Source: Larix kaempferi
Taxonomy: Eukaryota; Streptophyta; Pinopsida; Pinales; Pinaceae
Direction of reading: 5' to 3'
DNA: 64,000 nt
Assembly (NCBI GenBank): GCA_027924585.1
Contig: BSBM01000606.1
Span: forward strand, 13,087,501-13,151,500
The position numbers and the translations under genes were made by a program. The notes beneath the pieces were generated by a model. The model made no database searches, was not told where the DNA came from, and worked only from the letters and a program-made list of their open reading frames with translations. This document shows, one piece after another, positions 1 through 11,600 of this stretch. Within the stretch, counting starts at the first letter, position 1; every line of letters starts with the position of its first letter.

Positions 1-641
1 CTTTGAGTAATAAGTTTAGTCCTCGTTGTAAACCAATTGTAAATAGTCATGAGTCAAGGGTGTCTGGTCAGTCCAATAAAAGTTTGAATAAAATGGAACG
101 CTGCATCTCCTATGCAGAGGTTCATGGTGAAAAGATTCTTGCAGATATCAAGGAAAAGATTATCAGAGACTGTTGCTCTGAGAATCCAAATGCCTTCTGG
201 AAGAGGGAAAAATATTTTGTTTCCATTGAGTTAGATCCTCTCCAGAAAATAAAACCAATGAAGGCATCGACAAGAATCATGAGTCCGTCCGACAGAGACT
301 TTTGCTCCAAAGAAATTCAAGAATTATTATCCAAAGGTTTAATTGAACCATCAAAGAGCCCTTGGGCATGTAGAGCCTTTGTGGTAAATAAACATTCAAA
401 GCAAAAGCGAGGAAAGCCAAGATTAGTGGTGAACTTTAAGCCACTAAATGTTGTGTTGAAGAAAATTAGGTATCCACTTCCTGATAAGTCAAGCTTGTTG
501 CAGAAAATCAATGGTTGCACTATATTCAGTAAGTTTGACTTGAAATCTGGATTCTATCAGATAGGGATCAAACCAAAAGACAGATACAAAACAGCTTTTG
601 TTGTTCCACATGGTCAGTACCAGTGGAAAGTCTTGCCATTC
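1..641 (+). pseudogene. Endogenous caulimovirid pol, reverse transcriptase N-terminal part (interrupted by element A)
   Basis: The frame is open from the left window edge to the insertion point of element A at 641/647. It contains the first half of a reverse transcriptase of the Caulimoviridae type: a 'GLIEPSKSPWACRAFVVNK' segment, the block PRLVVNFKPLN, YPLPDK, 'IFSKFDLKSGFYQIGI' with the first catalytic Asp, and it stops at the LPFG motif. The order and wording of these blocks match plant pararetrovirus polymerase rather than Ty3/gypsy. The C-terminal half continues at 13828 in a frame shifted by exactly the length of element A plus its 5-bp duplication (13186 bp, remainder 1), so the viral frame was unbroken here when A inserted. 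Upstream domains (movement, coat, protease) would lie left of the window. Being cut in two, it cannot express a polymerase. Genus is not assigned. Confidence 0.85.
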
Positions 642-646
642 GGAAT
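642..646. repeat. Target-site duplication of element A (GGAAT), left copy
   Basis: GGAAT directly precedes the LTR terminus TGTTGG at 647 and recurs at 13828-13832 directly after the other LTR terminus CCAACA. A perfect 5-bp direct repeat is the normal footprint of LTR-retrotransposon integrase and fixes the element ends. Confidence 0.93.
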
Positions 647-2111
647 TGTTGGCTGCTTTCTTGGGCAGACCCGGGTTTTAATGAAGCGCAGCAACAAAAC
701 CCCTTGGCGCACTGGCCCTCTCGGCAACGAGCTGCGCGGCAGCTCGAGGTCTCACCCGAAGTGGCTATGGGGGGGTTAAGGAATCAGGTTTCCTTAACCG
801 GGGTGACGCGGAGATAGCTTTTCCTTGAATGGTTCCTGCGAAATCGGCGGTCGGACCTTCCCGCAGGCCGCTCGGCGCAGCTGCGCGGGTCCCTTCCTTG
901 GCAGGTCTACTGCGCAGATTCTCCTTTCTATCGCAGCAGGCAACTATTTCTTGGGTCGACGCGCGAAACACTTTCTCGCCCTTCGCATCTAGCGCAGTAA
1001 CGCAGTCTGCTCTCGCCGCAGCGACTGTGCGTTACTACCTCTTTAGTACTTAAGATACTTATAGTTATCAAGGGATCTTTCCAACTCGCTCAAACAGTCA
1101 CAAAGATAAGACAGAAGTCTTGCATACACAAATACTGAACTCGAAATAGTTATCATTCACACAAACATTATAACAAGAAGATATAAGTGAAGCTCATCTC
1201 CTCGAGGAAAACCACGTCCTCAGGAGTTTATATTAACCAGAAAATGATAGAGTTATACAATATGCTGCGCACACAGCTGCAGCCTTAGAACTTACAGGAA
1301 ACTCCACGCACACAGCTGGGAGCCCTTTTCTCAAGCTTGTCTCCTCTCTATGGAGATTACAAAGGCACAGACGTCGACTCAGACTGTCTGGCAACTCAGG
1401 GATTAGCTCCTCGGCTATCCGATTTCCTCTCTCTAGTTCTACACACCAGGTAGAAATTACAGTGAAGGATAATCAACACATGATCTATCCCTTTAGACTG
1501 GCTCTCTAACAGTCTAGCATCTAACTCTCTAATTCTCCAAAAAGGGAGGAACTGAAGGAAGGGAGGAAGAACCCTCTACCCATTACAGTGATTCATCTAT
1601 ATAGGTAGCCATGACGGTCACACCTTTACAAAACTGTGGGCCTTTCCCAACAGTGATTCCCAAAAACCCTAACCACGCACATGGCTAGGTGTACTGTAGG
1701 CGCCGCTTGCAGTCACGTCGCCGCTTCCTGCAGGCTCCATGAATTCCGGCGCAGATTGTGGGTATGGGCGATCGTCCTTCGCCTTCAATGCTCTGGTCCG
1801 TTGCTCCTCCTTGATCCGAGCAACCATAACTTCTGTACTAAGCCTTTAAATGAGGGTAGCTAAGCCCTCTACTCCATCACCTTATTTATTATGGTAGCTG
1901 AGCCACCTTCATTCTTCGATGACGTGCGCGCGAGCTCCGCAATTTCCGGTCCGTGATCTGCGCTGAGATCATCCATCTGGCACCGTACTGCGCACCGTCT
2001 CCTTCTTACCCAAAACTTAGTGCTTGTCCCAAAATTAGCACTTTCCTTCCATACTCGTGCTTTTTCCCAAAATTCGCAGCTTTTACTATAGCTGCGACCT
2101 TGGCCCCAACA
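647..2111 (-). repeat. 3' LTR of element A
   Basis: This 1465-bp repeat has the same length as 12363-13827 and differs at about five positions. Its ends are TGTTGG and CCAACA. In element orientation U3 is on the right and U5 on the left. A TATA-like CTATATAG sits on the minus strand at 1597-1604. The repeat is rich in CpG and in GCGCA/TGCGC words, unlike the decayed elements around it. Short ORFs within it (for example near 1681) are not supported as genes. Confidence 0.95.
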
Positions 2112-2125
2112 GGCCCCCAACACTC
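2112..2125 (-). other. Polypurine tract of element A
   Basis: Directly inside the 3' LTR the minus strand reads GAGTGTTGGGGGCC followed by the LTR terminus TGTTGG. This is where plus-strand priming is expected. The tract is short and ends in CC, so the exact cut point is inferred from position. Confidence 0.6.
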
Positions 2126-2981
2126 ACTTGTGGCTCGCCCTCGAGCCACTCGCACTAGCGCGTGGTCTTTGAATTTGCGCATCTGCGTTTGCTTGAGTCT
2201 CCGCGAATGTTTTCTGCCATTTCACAATAGCGGAGTCCAATTCCTCAATACACTGATCGGCTGTTTGTACTGTTTCTGCGGTTGTTTCTTCTTTAGTGAG
2301 TGTATCAATGATCTCTTGAGACTCGGCAATTTCTTTGATTTTTGTCTCAATCTGGCCAACAATTTCAGCATACTCATCCATGAATGGCTGAATGCTGTTG
2401 GTGAGCTTCTCATCTTCAGTTCTGAGCTTGTGCAGTTGCTGCTGCATTTTGCGCACTTCGCCCATTTTCTTCATCTTTGGCAAGCCTGTTAAGGACTTGG
2501 CTTCTTCATTCAGAACAGTGAGGGACTGTTCTGCAGCTTGCACCTGTTCTGATAGTCCCACTTTAAAAGGGAGGTTCACAAGCTCTGTCCAAGCTTCCAT
2601 AGCCTGGTTCATCAGGTTCTTGGCTTCCTGTACTCGACCTTTCATTCGTGTGGAAGCTCTGCTCAATGCTTCAAACTGTACCTGCGCATCATCTGTAAGA
2701 TGCGCAGCAACGCGAGCTTCTAGCTCAGCGATCTGGGTTTTATGGCCTTCTGCCATAGCAGCTATTTCTTGCTCCAGGGTTTTCGCCCTTTCGCCAATAA
2801 TTTGAACTTTTGCAACCAGAGGGAGGTCTGGTTGAATCTCGCAAGCCGGCAGTTCCTGAGCAATCTCTTCTATTGCGTTTCTGATGCCGGTGTCTTGCGC
2901 CTCATAGAGTGCAAGCTTCGCAGAGATATTCTTATGACTTTCCTTCAGCTCTATCTCCTGCGATTGCAGTCGTTGGTTTGC
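2124..2981 (-). CDS. Element A 3' coiled-coil frame (possible continuation of ORF3 after a UAG)
   Basis: The frame is open from the UAG that ends ORF3 (2982-2984) to a TGA at 2124, in the same frame as ORF3. The first ATG is at 2756, giving 210 residues; read from the UAG it is about 285. It is rich in Glu, Gln, Lys, Ala and Leu with heptad-like spacing (for example 'EQVQAAEQSLTVLNEEAKSL' and 'TQIAELEARVAAH'), as expected for long coiled coils. No enzymatic motif is visible. Because the two frames are in register, they may form one protein of about 885 residues, either by readthrough or because the UAG is a CAG-to-TAG mutation. I know of no named family for it. The only evidence for expression is that the frame is open. 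Confidence 0.55.
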   Translation of the reverse strand, partial: ANQRLQSQEIELKESHKNISAKLALYEAQDTGIRNAIEEIAQELPACEIQPDLPLVAKVQIIGERAKTLEQEIAAMAEGHKTQIAELEARVAAHLTDDAQVQFEALSRASTRMKGRVQEAKNLMNQAMEAWTELVNLPFKVGLSEQVQAAEQSLTVLNEEAKSLTGLPKMKKMGEVRKMQQQLHKLRTEDEKLTNSIQPFMDEYAEIVGQIETKIKEIAESQEIIDTLTKEETTAETVQTADQCIEELDSAIVKWQKTFAETQANADAQIQRPRASASGSRASHK

Positions 2982-4781
2982 CTAGAAAGTAGAGAGCTCT
3001 CTAGCTCTCAACTCAAGAGAAACTTTCTCCTGTACTAGCTGTAGAGTTTCTATAGGAATCATAGACAAATTAATTTCTACAGGTCCAACTGTGCTTACCT
3101 GCAGTTCAGCTAGGGGATCTGGAAGTGTCATGCTGGTAGGCGGAATATGCACGACAGTGTGCCTTTCTGTGAGTTCTTCAACTCGCTCGCCAGTTGGGAT
3201 TTCTTGTGGCACCTGCGAAGTAGATGCTGGCGCATGGGTCTGCGCAATCCTTCCTGCGAGACCTTTTAGTTCTACAAATTGTAAGTCTAGAGCACCTCGG
3301 ATGTGAGCATGCATGTTCCGCATCTCACGAAATTGCTCTTTCAAATATTTGTCGACCTCCGAGGGAATGGCCTCAGTGGGATGCGACACTTTCTGCTTCT
3401 TTGTGGCTGGTTCTGTTGAGCCTTCGTCGCTTCTTTGCTCAGGGGCTTCCTTGCCCTTATCTTTTTCTTGCGTAGCGGCGGGTGGCATCGCAGGTGCGAT
3501 GTCAGCTGCTGCTCTCCATTCGTCCGACCAAGACTTAATGGTTTCTTCGACATCTTCTGTGGTCATCCTGTAAAGACCTAGCGCCAAGTCACCTGGAATG
3601 TCGCAAGGCCGAAGGTAGAGTTGATGGATGTCGGCAGTAAAAGCCAACTTCCCGTCATACAATGTGGCTGTCTCCGCGCTCAGCCTTGGCATATCTTGTA
3701 TGGTATCGCGGAGGAGATAGTAATACTCACAAAAAACAGCGCGATTCATCTTGCGCTTCGCGGGATTAGGGGAATCCCAGAGGTTGATGTAGCGCATGCC
3801 GGCAACCTCTCCTGCGCGGCGTGGACGGAACTGAGTATTCGGGGGCTCCTTCCACCCGACGAGAGCACATAGAATTAAAAGCCATGAAAAATGGAATGAT
3901 TGGCCTGCATTGTCCTGCACATTCAGGCAATCAGCCAAAAAAGAATTCAGCAGGAAGAGAGACCAGTTGTAATGTTCTCCCTCCGCAGCTGCGATAGCGA
4001 GCTCTACGACAGCTCCAGTAACTTCTTTTGGTCGGCACTTGGTGAGAAGTCTGCCTGCAAGCAGACTTCCTGTGAAGCGAAGTGCCTCATCTTCTACGGT
4101 CGTGAGGTCATAAGCCCGACCTCCTCTTGTCAAGTTATATTTCTGGACCAGCTTTGCAGCTAATTTCCGGTCCTTCTCTTTTCCCGCAAAATGGATATTG
4201 GGATCCTTACCAACCTTAGATAGGCCGGTGATACGGTGTATCAAGTCAACATTTAGATCAATTGGCCTCCCGAGCCAAAGGTAACCTCCATGAACGCAGG
4301 ATAGCAGTGTTTTAACGACTGCGTTCACTTCATTGCTACGCCCAAAGTGCGGTAGCTTCAACAAATTCAAGAGTCCAGGGCGCTCAAGATTTGCTGCAAA
4401 TCCCTTCGGGATAAACTCATCAACGTTTCTGGTGGGATTATGGACGATATCCAAATATCGGTCCAACTGAAACTGAGGATATGTCTTATAGTCTCCAAGG
4501 TTAAAATCAGAGAATTTAACCAGTGGAATGTTTCCCAATAGTTGGCCTTCTACCCGCACACTAGCCGGTAGTGGCGGTAGCGGAATTGGATACTTTGCAT
4601 TCTTCGGAATCTGGACATCCGGCGCATCGTCTGGACGCGGCGGAAGGTAGTTCACCATAGACGCGAGCGGTTCTGGAACAGGTTCCTCCGGCTGCTGCTG
4701 AGATGCTCTTGTGCCTGGAGATGTTCTGGGATCAGTAGCACCAGGGTGTACGTAGGCCGACGGCGTCACCGGAGTGGCCAT
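2982..4781 (-). CDS. Element A ORF3: 599-aa protein of unknown function downstream of integrase
   Basis: The start was chosen at the ATG at 4781 (MATPVTPSAYV); the frame is open about 50 codons further upstream but that part has no good start. Residues 1-60 are Pro/Ser/Thr-rich. Residues of about 80-420 look like a folded, mostly helical domain with many Trp, Leu and Arg (segments GGYLWLGRPIDLNVDLIHRI and 'FHFSWLLILCALVGWKEPP'). Residues of about 450-500 are acidic/basic with a KKQKV nuclear-localisation-like stretch. The tail is helical and Leu-rich. There is no signal peptide or clear transmembrane anchor, so an envelope role is not supported. Extra ORFs after integrase are known in the Athila/Tat branch; this one is unidentified. 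It ends in UAG, and the downstream coiled-coil frame is in register. Confidence 0.65.
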   Translation of the reverse strand: MATPVTPSAYVHPGATDPRTSPGTRASQQQPEEPVPEPLASMVNYLPPRPDDAPDVQIPKNAKYPIPLPPLPASVRVEGQLLGNIPLVKFSDFNLGDYKTYPQFQLDRYLDIVHNPTRNVDEFIPKGFAANLERPGLLNLLKLPHFGRSNEVNAVVKTLLSCVHGGYLWLGRPIDLNVDLIHRITGLSKVGKDPNIHFAGKEKDRKLAAKLVQKYNLTRGGRAYDLTTVEDEALRFTGSLLAGRLLTKCRPKEVTGAVVELAIAAAEGEHYNWSLFLLNSFLADCLNVQDNAGQSFHFSWLLILCALVGWKEPPNTQFRPRRAGEVAGMRYINLWDSPNPAKRKMNRAVFCEYYYLLRDTIQDMPRLSAETATLYDGKLAFTADIHQLYLRPCDIPGDLALGLYRMTTEDVEETIKSWSDEWRAAADIAPAMPPAATQEKDKGKEAPEQRSDEGSTEPATKKQKVSHPTEAIPSEVDKYLKEQFREMRNMHAHIRGALDLQFVELKGLAGRIAQTHAPASTSQVPQEIPTGERVEELTERHTVVHIPPTSMTLPDPLAELQVSTVGPVEINLSMIPIETLQLVQEKVSLELRARELSTF

Positions 4782-5600
4782 GCCGAAATCTAAGCCTCGG
4801 CGTAGAAATTGACGAATAACTTCTTCAGTCGATAAATTCTCCGTTGTGAACCAATGTAAATAACAAGACTCTGGACAGCAAATGGCGGAACTGCGTAGGG
4901 TATAGACTCTGAAAACAAGGGAAAATAGTCTGCACACTCGGCTCTGAAAACAATAGTGCAGATCTTCAAAGACAACTTATGCAACTCGAGACAGTAACCC
5001 AAAATTGATACAAGTGTGAGGTATTTATAGCCAGCGGGGTTAGTAAATGCGACCAAGTGGGGTTACGTAGCTATAGGCGGCTACAGATGAGTTGACAACA
5101 CGCTATCCTCCTTGCCGTAGCGGTGCATTTAGTGTGATTGACGGGTTCTGACAGCCTTCCGGGAGAAGCTAATGGTTTCGGCGCCTGAGTTAAATGCAAA
5201 TCTTTCGGAGATTAAGCCGAATCCGTCAGAACGGGTAGAATTAAATAGCGGCCTTATCCTTCATTTATTCAAACGCGGCTACATAACTGCTGTAATTCAA
5301 ATTTTCCGGCGGGTCATTTCAACTTAGGAAACTGTGCCTCTAGGGGTCCACAACAAAACTCTTTTCAGCGGCAAATTATGAAAGGGGACTTCGCAAGAGC
5401 GATAGTCCAATGGTCCATAAAGCAAAACTTCGCCAGAGCGGACCGCTAAGCTTTGTTCAAGCAATTTTTATTCAGGATGCGCGGATATTTCAAGGAACTG
5501 CGCAGGAAGCTGGAAACTGAGGGTGTGTCGCAGCTTCCGTGTAGACTAAATGCGATGTCTCTTTCAACTACACTGGGCATCTGCATTCCTGAGTACTATA
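4782..5600 (-). other. Non-coding gap between gag-pol and ORF3 of element A
   Basis: About 0.8 kb with no convincing frame on either strand. In elements with a separate 3' ORF this is where a spliced subgenomic RNA acceptor or an internal promoter would be expected, but I could not identify a specific site. Confidence 0.5.
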
Positions 5601-8600
5601 TTATGTCGACAGGGCGGAGTGGCCGTCGCAATAAAGCTTAAGCCGACTCCCGTTTATCATTGTAGGTAGTAGTTCTCCATTCAGCTTCGCAAGCTGAACT
5701 GCGCCTCCGTCTGTTATTTTTATTACCTGAAAAGGACCTAACCAATGCACACGAAACTTGCCTGGAAACTTGATGAATTTACTATCATAAAGGAGTACCA
5801 AGTCTCCTTCTTCAAAGTGCTTATGCCGAATGTGCCTGTCATGCCAAGCTTTCTGTCTTGCCTTCTGTACCTGTTGATGAAATCCGGCCATAAGTCTGTC
5901 TTCTTCTAAAGAAAGCAGTTGCGAAAGTCTTTCATTCATAGTGTCAGGATCTGCCATTTCTGTAATTTGCGCAATTCGGAGACTGGGAACAATGTATTCC
6001 ATGGGCATAACTGCTTCTTGTCCATACACCAAGCTGAAAGGTGTGTGACCTGTTAATTTCTTGCAAGTGGTTCTGTAAGCCCATAATACAGCTGTGACTC
6101 TAAGGTCCCAATCATCTCTTTGTTGATTACAGATCTTCGTCAGGGCATTCTCAAGGATCTTATTGAATGCTTCCACCGTACCATTAGCTTGAGGATGGTA
6201 GGGTGTACTCTTATGGTGATTAATTTGAAATTCTTCAGTAAGGGCCTCTATAGTCTCATTGAGGAAATGTGTACCTTGATCACTCATGAGGATCACTGGG
6301 CATCCAAACCTAGTGATAATGTTCTCGAAAATGAACTGCGCGGCAGTAGCAGCGTCGCAGTTCTTAACTGGCTTCGCCTCAGCCCATCGGGTGAGGTACT
6401 CAGTAGCTGTAATGATATATCTTGCGCCAGTTCTTTTTCCTGGTGGGTTAATAGGTCCTACAAAGTCAATGGCCCATTTATCAAAAGCACGCAGTGTGAT
6501 CTGGGGTCTTAGCGGCATTTCATCTCTCCTTGAGGGTTTTCCTGTGCGCTGGCACACATCGCAACATTTACAGAATTCCTTAGTATCCTTGTGCAATGTC
6601 GGCCACCAAAGTCCTGCGGCTAATATTTTCTGCGCAGTCGGCTTTCCTGCGAAATGGCCTCCTGCGGTACCTGAATGTGCTTCTGCGATGATAGAGCTCT
6701 TTTCATGTGGTAAGATACATCTGCGCAAAATTTCGTCAGGGCCCAACTTATAAAGCTGGCCTGCTATCAAAGTGAAGTCTGCGGCTCGAACAACAAGTTG
6801 CTTCTTTTGCTGGATTGTAAACTCAGCCGGCGCTTGTCCGGTAGTGAGAAAGTTAAGAATATCAGAATAATATTCGTCTGCTGCTTGGATATAAAACAAC
6901 TGTGCGTCAGGCAGATTGTCCTCCAGACTCGTAGGTTCCTCTCCTGACTCTATTCTGGATAGATGGTCAGGCCCTGCATTCAATCTGCCTGGCTTTACAA
7001 TAACCTCAAAATCATACTCTTGAAAGAGTAGTAGCCATCTGCAAATTCTGCCTCCTAAGACTGGTTTATTGACCAAATATTTCAAAGCAGAATGATCAGT
7101 ATACATTTTAAAGTGAGCTCCTAACAGATAGTGTCTGAATTTCTGTAGGGCATACACCATGGCTAGTCCTTCCCTTTCTGTAGTGGTGTAATTCTTCTCA
7201 GCTGTAGATAACTTTCTGCTGGAATAAGCAATTGGGTGGTCAATACTTCCTTCTCCAGACTGTGTAAGCACGATTCCCAATGCTATGGAAGAAGCATCAA
7301 CATGAACATGAAAAGGTTTTCTCCAATCCGGGAAAACTAGAATAGGTGCTGTGATCATCTTTTCTTTAAGTGTGTCCAAGCTCTGTTGGCATTCCTCTGT
7401 CCATTGGAACTTCGAATCCTTCTTCAGCAATCTTTCCATAGGCGCTGTGATCCTTGCATATCCTTTGATGAATTTTCTGTAGTATCCTGTATGTCCCAAT
7501 GTAGTGCGCAATTGCTTGACTGAGTTGGGCGCAGGTAAATTGGCAATGATGGCAACCTTCGCAGGATCCATCAAGAGTCCTTGTCTGCATACAATATGTC
7601 CCAACAAAATACCAAAGGGCGCACAGAATATACATTTTTTCAAGTTAAGGGAAATCTGATGCTGTCTACATTTTTCTAGCATCATACGCAGATTCGCAAT
7701 ATGGTTCTTTAGTAAACCAAATACAGTCCAGTCATCAAAATAGACTTCTAAAAACTTGTGGATAAATTCTTTAAAAACAGCAACAACAACTCTAGAGAAG
7801 ATAGCAGGTGCGTTTTTAAGACCAAAGGGCATTACCGTGTACTGGAATGAGCCCCATTCAGTTGCAAAAGTAGTCTTGTGGCGGTCATCCGGATGGATTC
7901 TAATCTGATGATATCCCGAAAATCCATCAGTGAAAGAGTAAGCCTCTTGTCCTCCAACATTATCAAGTACTTCATCTGTGAAAGGAGTGGGAAATGGGTC
8001 GTGCGCTGATGCATCATTGAGTTTGCGCAAGTCGACACAAATTCTTATTTCACCTTTCGTTTTCTTTTCTTGGACCACCATAGGACTAATCCAATCGCTT
8101 TCCTCTACTGGCTCAATAATACCTGCTGCAAGCATCTTATCAATTTCTTCTTTGACTTTTTCTTTGTAGCGCGGGTTCAACCTGTATGGGCGCTGCTTTA
8201 CTGGCTTGGCGTCTGGTTTCAGAGGTATGCGCATCACTCCTAAGTCTCCTAGGATGCCTTTCATTTCTGTGAACTTGGTAGGAAAGATATCCTGGTAATC
8301 ACGTAATAAATCTGAAACATGCGCAACGGTTTCATCATCCCAATAATCTCCTATAGAAGCAAACTTTGGGTCAGCTTCTGTGCCAATGTTAACTTTCTTG
8401 AGCTTGACGTGTTCTGCGATGGCAGGAATATCAAGCTCAGGACCTTCAATATTGCGTGTCCCTTCTGATTCTGGGATATTGAGGTTGCGAGGATCGTCCT
8501 CCTCATCTTCGGCGGTAAAGTTATAACATTCCAGGGCATGCTCCATCTGAACAGCCCAATCTGGTTGGGAATATTCTGTTACTAGACCTGGTTCAAATAC

Positions 8601-11600
8601 CTTCTTTTTAATACACTTCAGAGCCTGATCAATGCTTGGATGCTCTGACTCAAAGCTGAATGTAAGTTGAAAACTTTCTATCATAAGAGCCCAAGTAAGA
8701 GTGCCTTTGCGCAATTCTATTTCAGTATACCAATTCCTTGGAATTGTATCTAATGTGTGGATGAATTGGTGAACCCATTCATCTTCCGGAATATCTGACC
8801 ATTGCTGAATACATGCTTCAATGTGTGACCTGGGGTCACTCTGTCCTTCATATTTGCGTAGCGCTTCGGCTGTGGTGTCCTGAAATCTGCGCAGTATCAA
8901 TCTGCGACAGTCTTTCCATGTATGAATATTCTCCTTGTGCGCAATCCACCATCTTGCGGGTGTAGCGCGCAATGCTATATCCAGTGCCTGGATGCGCTGT
9001 GGTTCTGGAAGCTTTTGTTCATATTCCTGTATGAATTTAGTTACTTTGGTTAGACCATCAAAAGTTGGAGTGTCAGTTAATTCTGTGCCAATCCATCGAA
9101 TGGATTTAGTCATCATGGCGCAACGTCTTGCAGAAACCTCATGTAGACGATTCTGCCAATTTTCCAATCCTGCATCTGAATCTGATGTGCACGAGCTATC
9201 ACATCGCCAGCTGATATGGCCGTCTGCTGTGGGGTTGACATAGTCACTGTGGTTAGTGGTCATCTGATACAGGCTTTCCATGTGGCGCGCTTCCTCTTCT
9301 GCGCGAATAGGTTCTATATATCTTGGTCCTTGAATAGGATCAAGAGGTGCGATGACCCTGATCTGGTCATCCTCAAAGGTCATCTGTCTTTTCTTCAGGT
9401 TAATGACAGCCAAATTATCAAGTGCCCAGTCTATTCCTAACAGCGCTGGGTATGGTCTACTATCATCCATAATTTTGATTACTTCAAAATCTGCAGAGCT
9501 TCTTACTCCTTCAATATCAATAGGTACATTGGGTAATCTGCCCAATGGAGAGACTCGTTGCTGATTTGCGAGTCTTAGCTGGATAGGGGATCTTGTAAGC
9601 TGAGGGCTTCCCATCTGTTCCCATGTCTGCATAGTGAGAACATTGGCTTCTGAGCCCAAATCTAACATGACTTCGTCCATTTCAAATGCTCCAATCTGCG
9701 CTGTGAGCCTCATCTCTTTTCCTGTTCTAATGTGACTCCTAATCTGGTGAACAGCACGCTGTGGTGTGTTCGTCGAAGCAGAGTGTTGGCACCGATCCAA
9801 CAGGTGTTGGAGTTCTAGAGTTGCTTGTTCATTGCGCAACAATTTTAAACATTGTCGCAGAAACGCATGAACACTGCCTAGGGCATGCTCCTTATCGTCG
9901 TCAGGTCTTCCAGCTGTAGTGGCCTGTTCTTGTACCAAGTTGTCTTGTCTTAGCACTTGCGATCTACTATTGTTCTGCGGAATTGCGGTAGAACTTGAAG
10001 CTCTCGGATCTGAGAAATACTCTTGAGCTTGCTTAAATGCTTCTTTTTGCTTCTGTAGGTTAAGTGGGGCTGGTTTAATGTTAGCGCGGCGCACCCATTG
10101 CGTCGCTTGCTTTCCCGTTCCCATCTCTTGCGCACCAGTTGTAGCTCCACTGCGTGTCACTATATTAACTGTAGGGTCAGGTTCTCTTTTTTCGGCTCCA
10201 ATCAACTGGATATTCTGATTGACCTGTGGTGTCTTTGCTTGCATCTTAGCCTGTAACTGAGGGCATTCTTCGATGATATGGTCAGAAGATTTACAATATC
10301 TGCAGAGGGTTGTAGGATTTTGGCAATCCCTAGCAAAATGACCTTGTTCTCCGCAATTATAGCAAGTGATCTGTCCTCTTCCACGACCCAAATTTGTTGT
10401 GCGTCCGCGTCCTCTGTAATTTGCTGCTCGGGCGTCCCGAGATTGGTCATAAGGTGGACCTGCTGTGGGTCCTTGTGTCTCTGCTTGTACCCTATAAACA
10501 TCATGCTTTCTTTCTATCATAAGATCATATGCTCTACAATTGTTCTCATCATGACCTACTGATTTACAGAAATTACAATATAGATTCTTTGGAGTTTGTA
10601 CATATTTCTGAAGTAAGTGGCATTCTTGTGGTCTATGACCTCTAGTTCTGCAGATTTCACACCAAGGCCCTTGTGCCTGTGGTAAAGGATTAGGTGCTCC
10701 AGTTGCAATGTAGTCTATGAAAACAGGACAATGGTCCTTTGAATGACCTTGGGCTTTACATTTTGTACACCAAATTTCTTCCTTAATCTCCTTGCCTTTC
10801 TTAATATCATGCACTTGCAAGGTTAAGTTTGCTAATTGGTTCTGTAAATGCGCAACATCGTTGCTTGTTCCTGCAATTGGCGAAGCTTCTAGTTTCATAG
10901 CCATTTCTAGAGCTTGTTCCTGAGTATTGAGATTCTGTTGCATAAGAGGAAGTCTAATGTGTGGGAGCAGCGCAGCAATGAACCATTCTTTATGTTGCTG
11001 TGGTGCAAACTCGAAGCTTACTTGATCTATCAAAGCTTTGAACTTCTGGTCAAAATCCCATACTGATTCTGTAGGTAACTGTTTGATGTCTTTGAGCTCT
11101 GTTATACACTGTGATTCTGACTTAGGTTTCTTGAATTCTCTAATCATGGCATTTCTTACCTCAGCAAGCGTCCTATTCTGTGCTGCTGAGTATTTCATGA
11201 ACCAAGTCAAGGCTCTTTCTCTTAGTGTGGTTGCTAACTGAACCAGTTTAACAGCATCATCATTAATTTGCTTAATTGTCCAAATGGCTTCACATAAGAA
11301 CCAGTGCTGCTCAGGGTCCTCTATCCCTGTTCCTCTAAAAGTTGGTAGTTTCATGTCATCACCCATCCTTCTTGCACGGGTTTGAGGTGGAGGTACTGTA
11401 GCAGTGCCTCCGGGATGGTTAAACAAAGGTGGTACAGAGGTACTAGAAGTAGCGTGTGGGCTACTCGAAGGTGTTACTGTAGGATTATACTGAGCTCCGT
11501 CTGGTTTTTGCGGTGTAAAGGGGTAATACGGGATATGAGCACTCCCCTGTCTTTCTATATGGCTTGCTCTAGGGACTTGGCGATTGTCTGGGCTAGAATC

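Noticed and set aside
765-971. ORFs repeated identically in both LTRs of element A (68 and 74 aa)
   Set aside because: Present twice only because the LTR is duplicated; no sign of a start context, domain or conservation in B.
1681-2805. Plus-strand ORFs in the LTR and opposite the coiled-coil frame of element A
   Set aside because: They are antisense to LTR or to a better-supported coding frame and carry no recognisable domain.
2982-4781. Possible envelope gene in element A
   Set aside because: No signal peptide, no clear transmembrane segment and no furin-like site; a KKQKV motif points to the nucleus instead.
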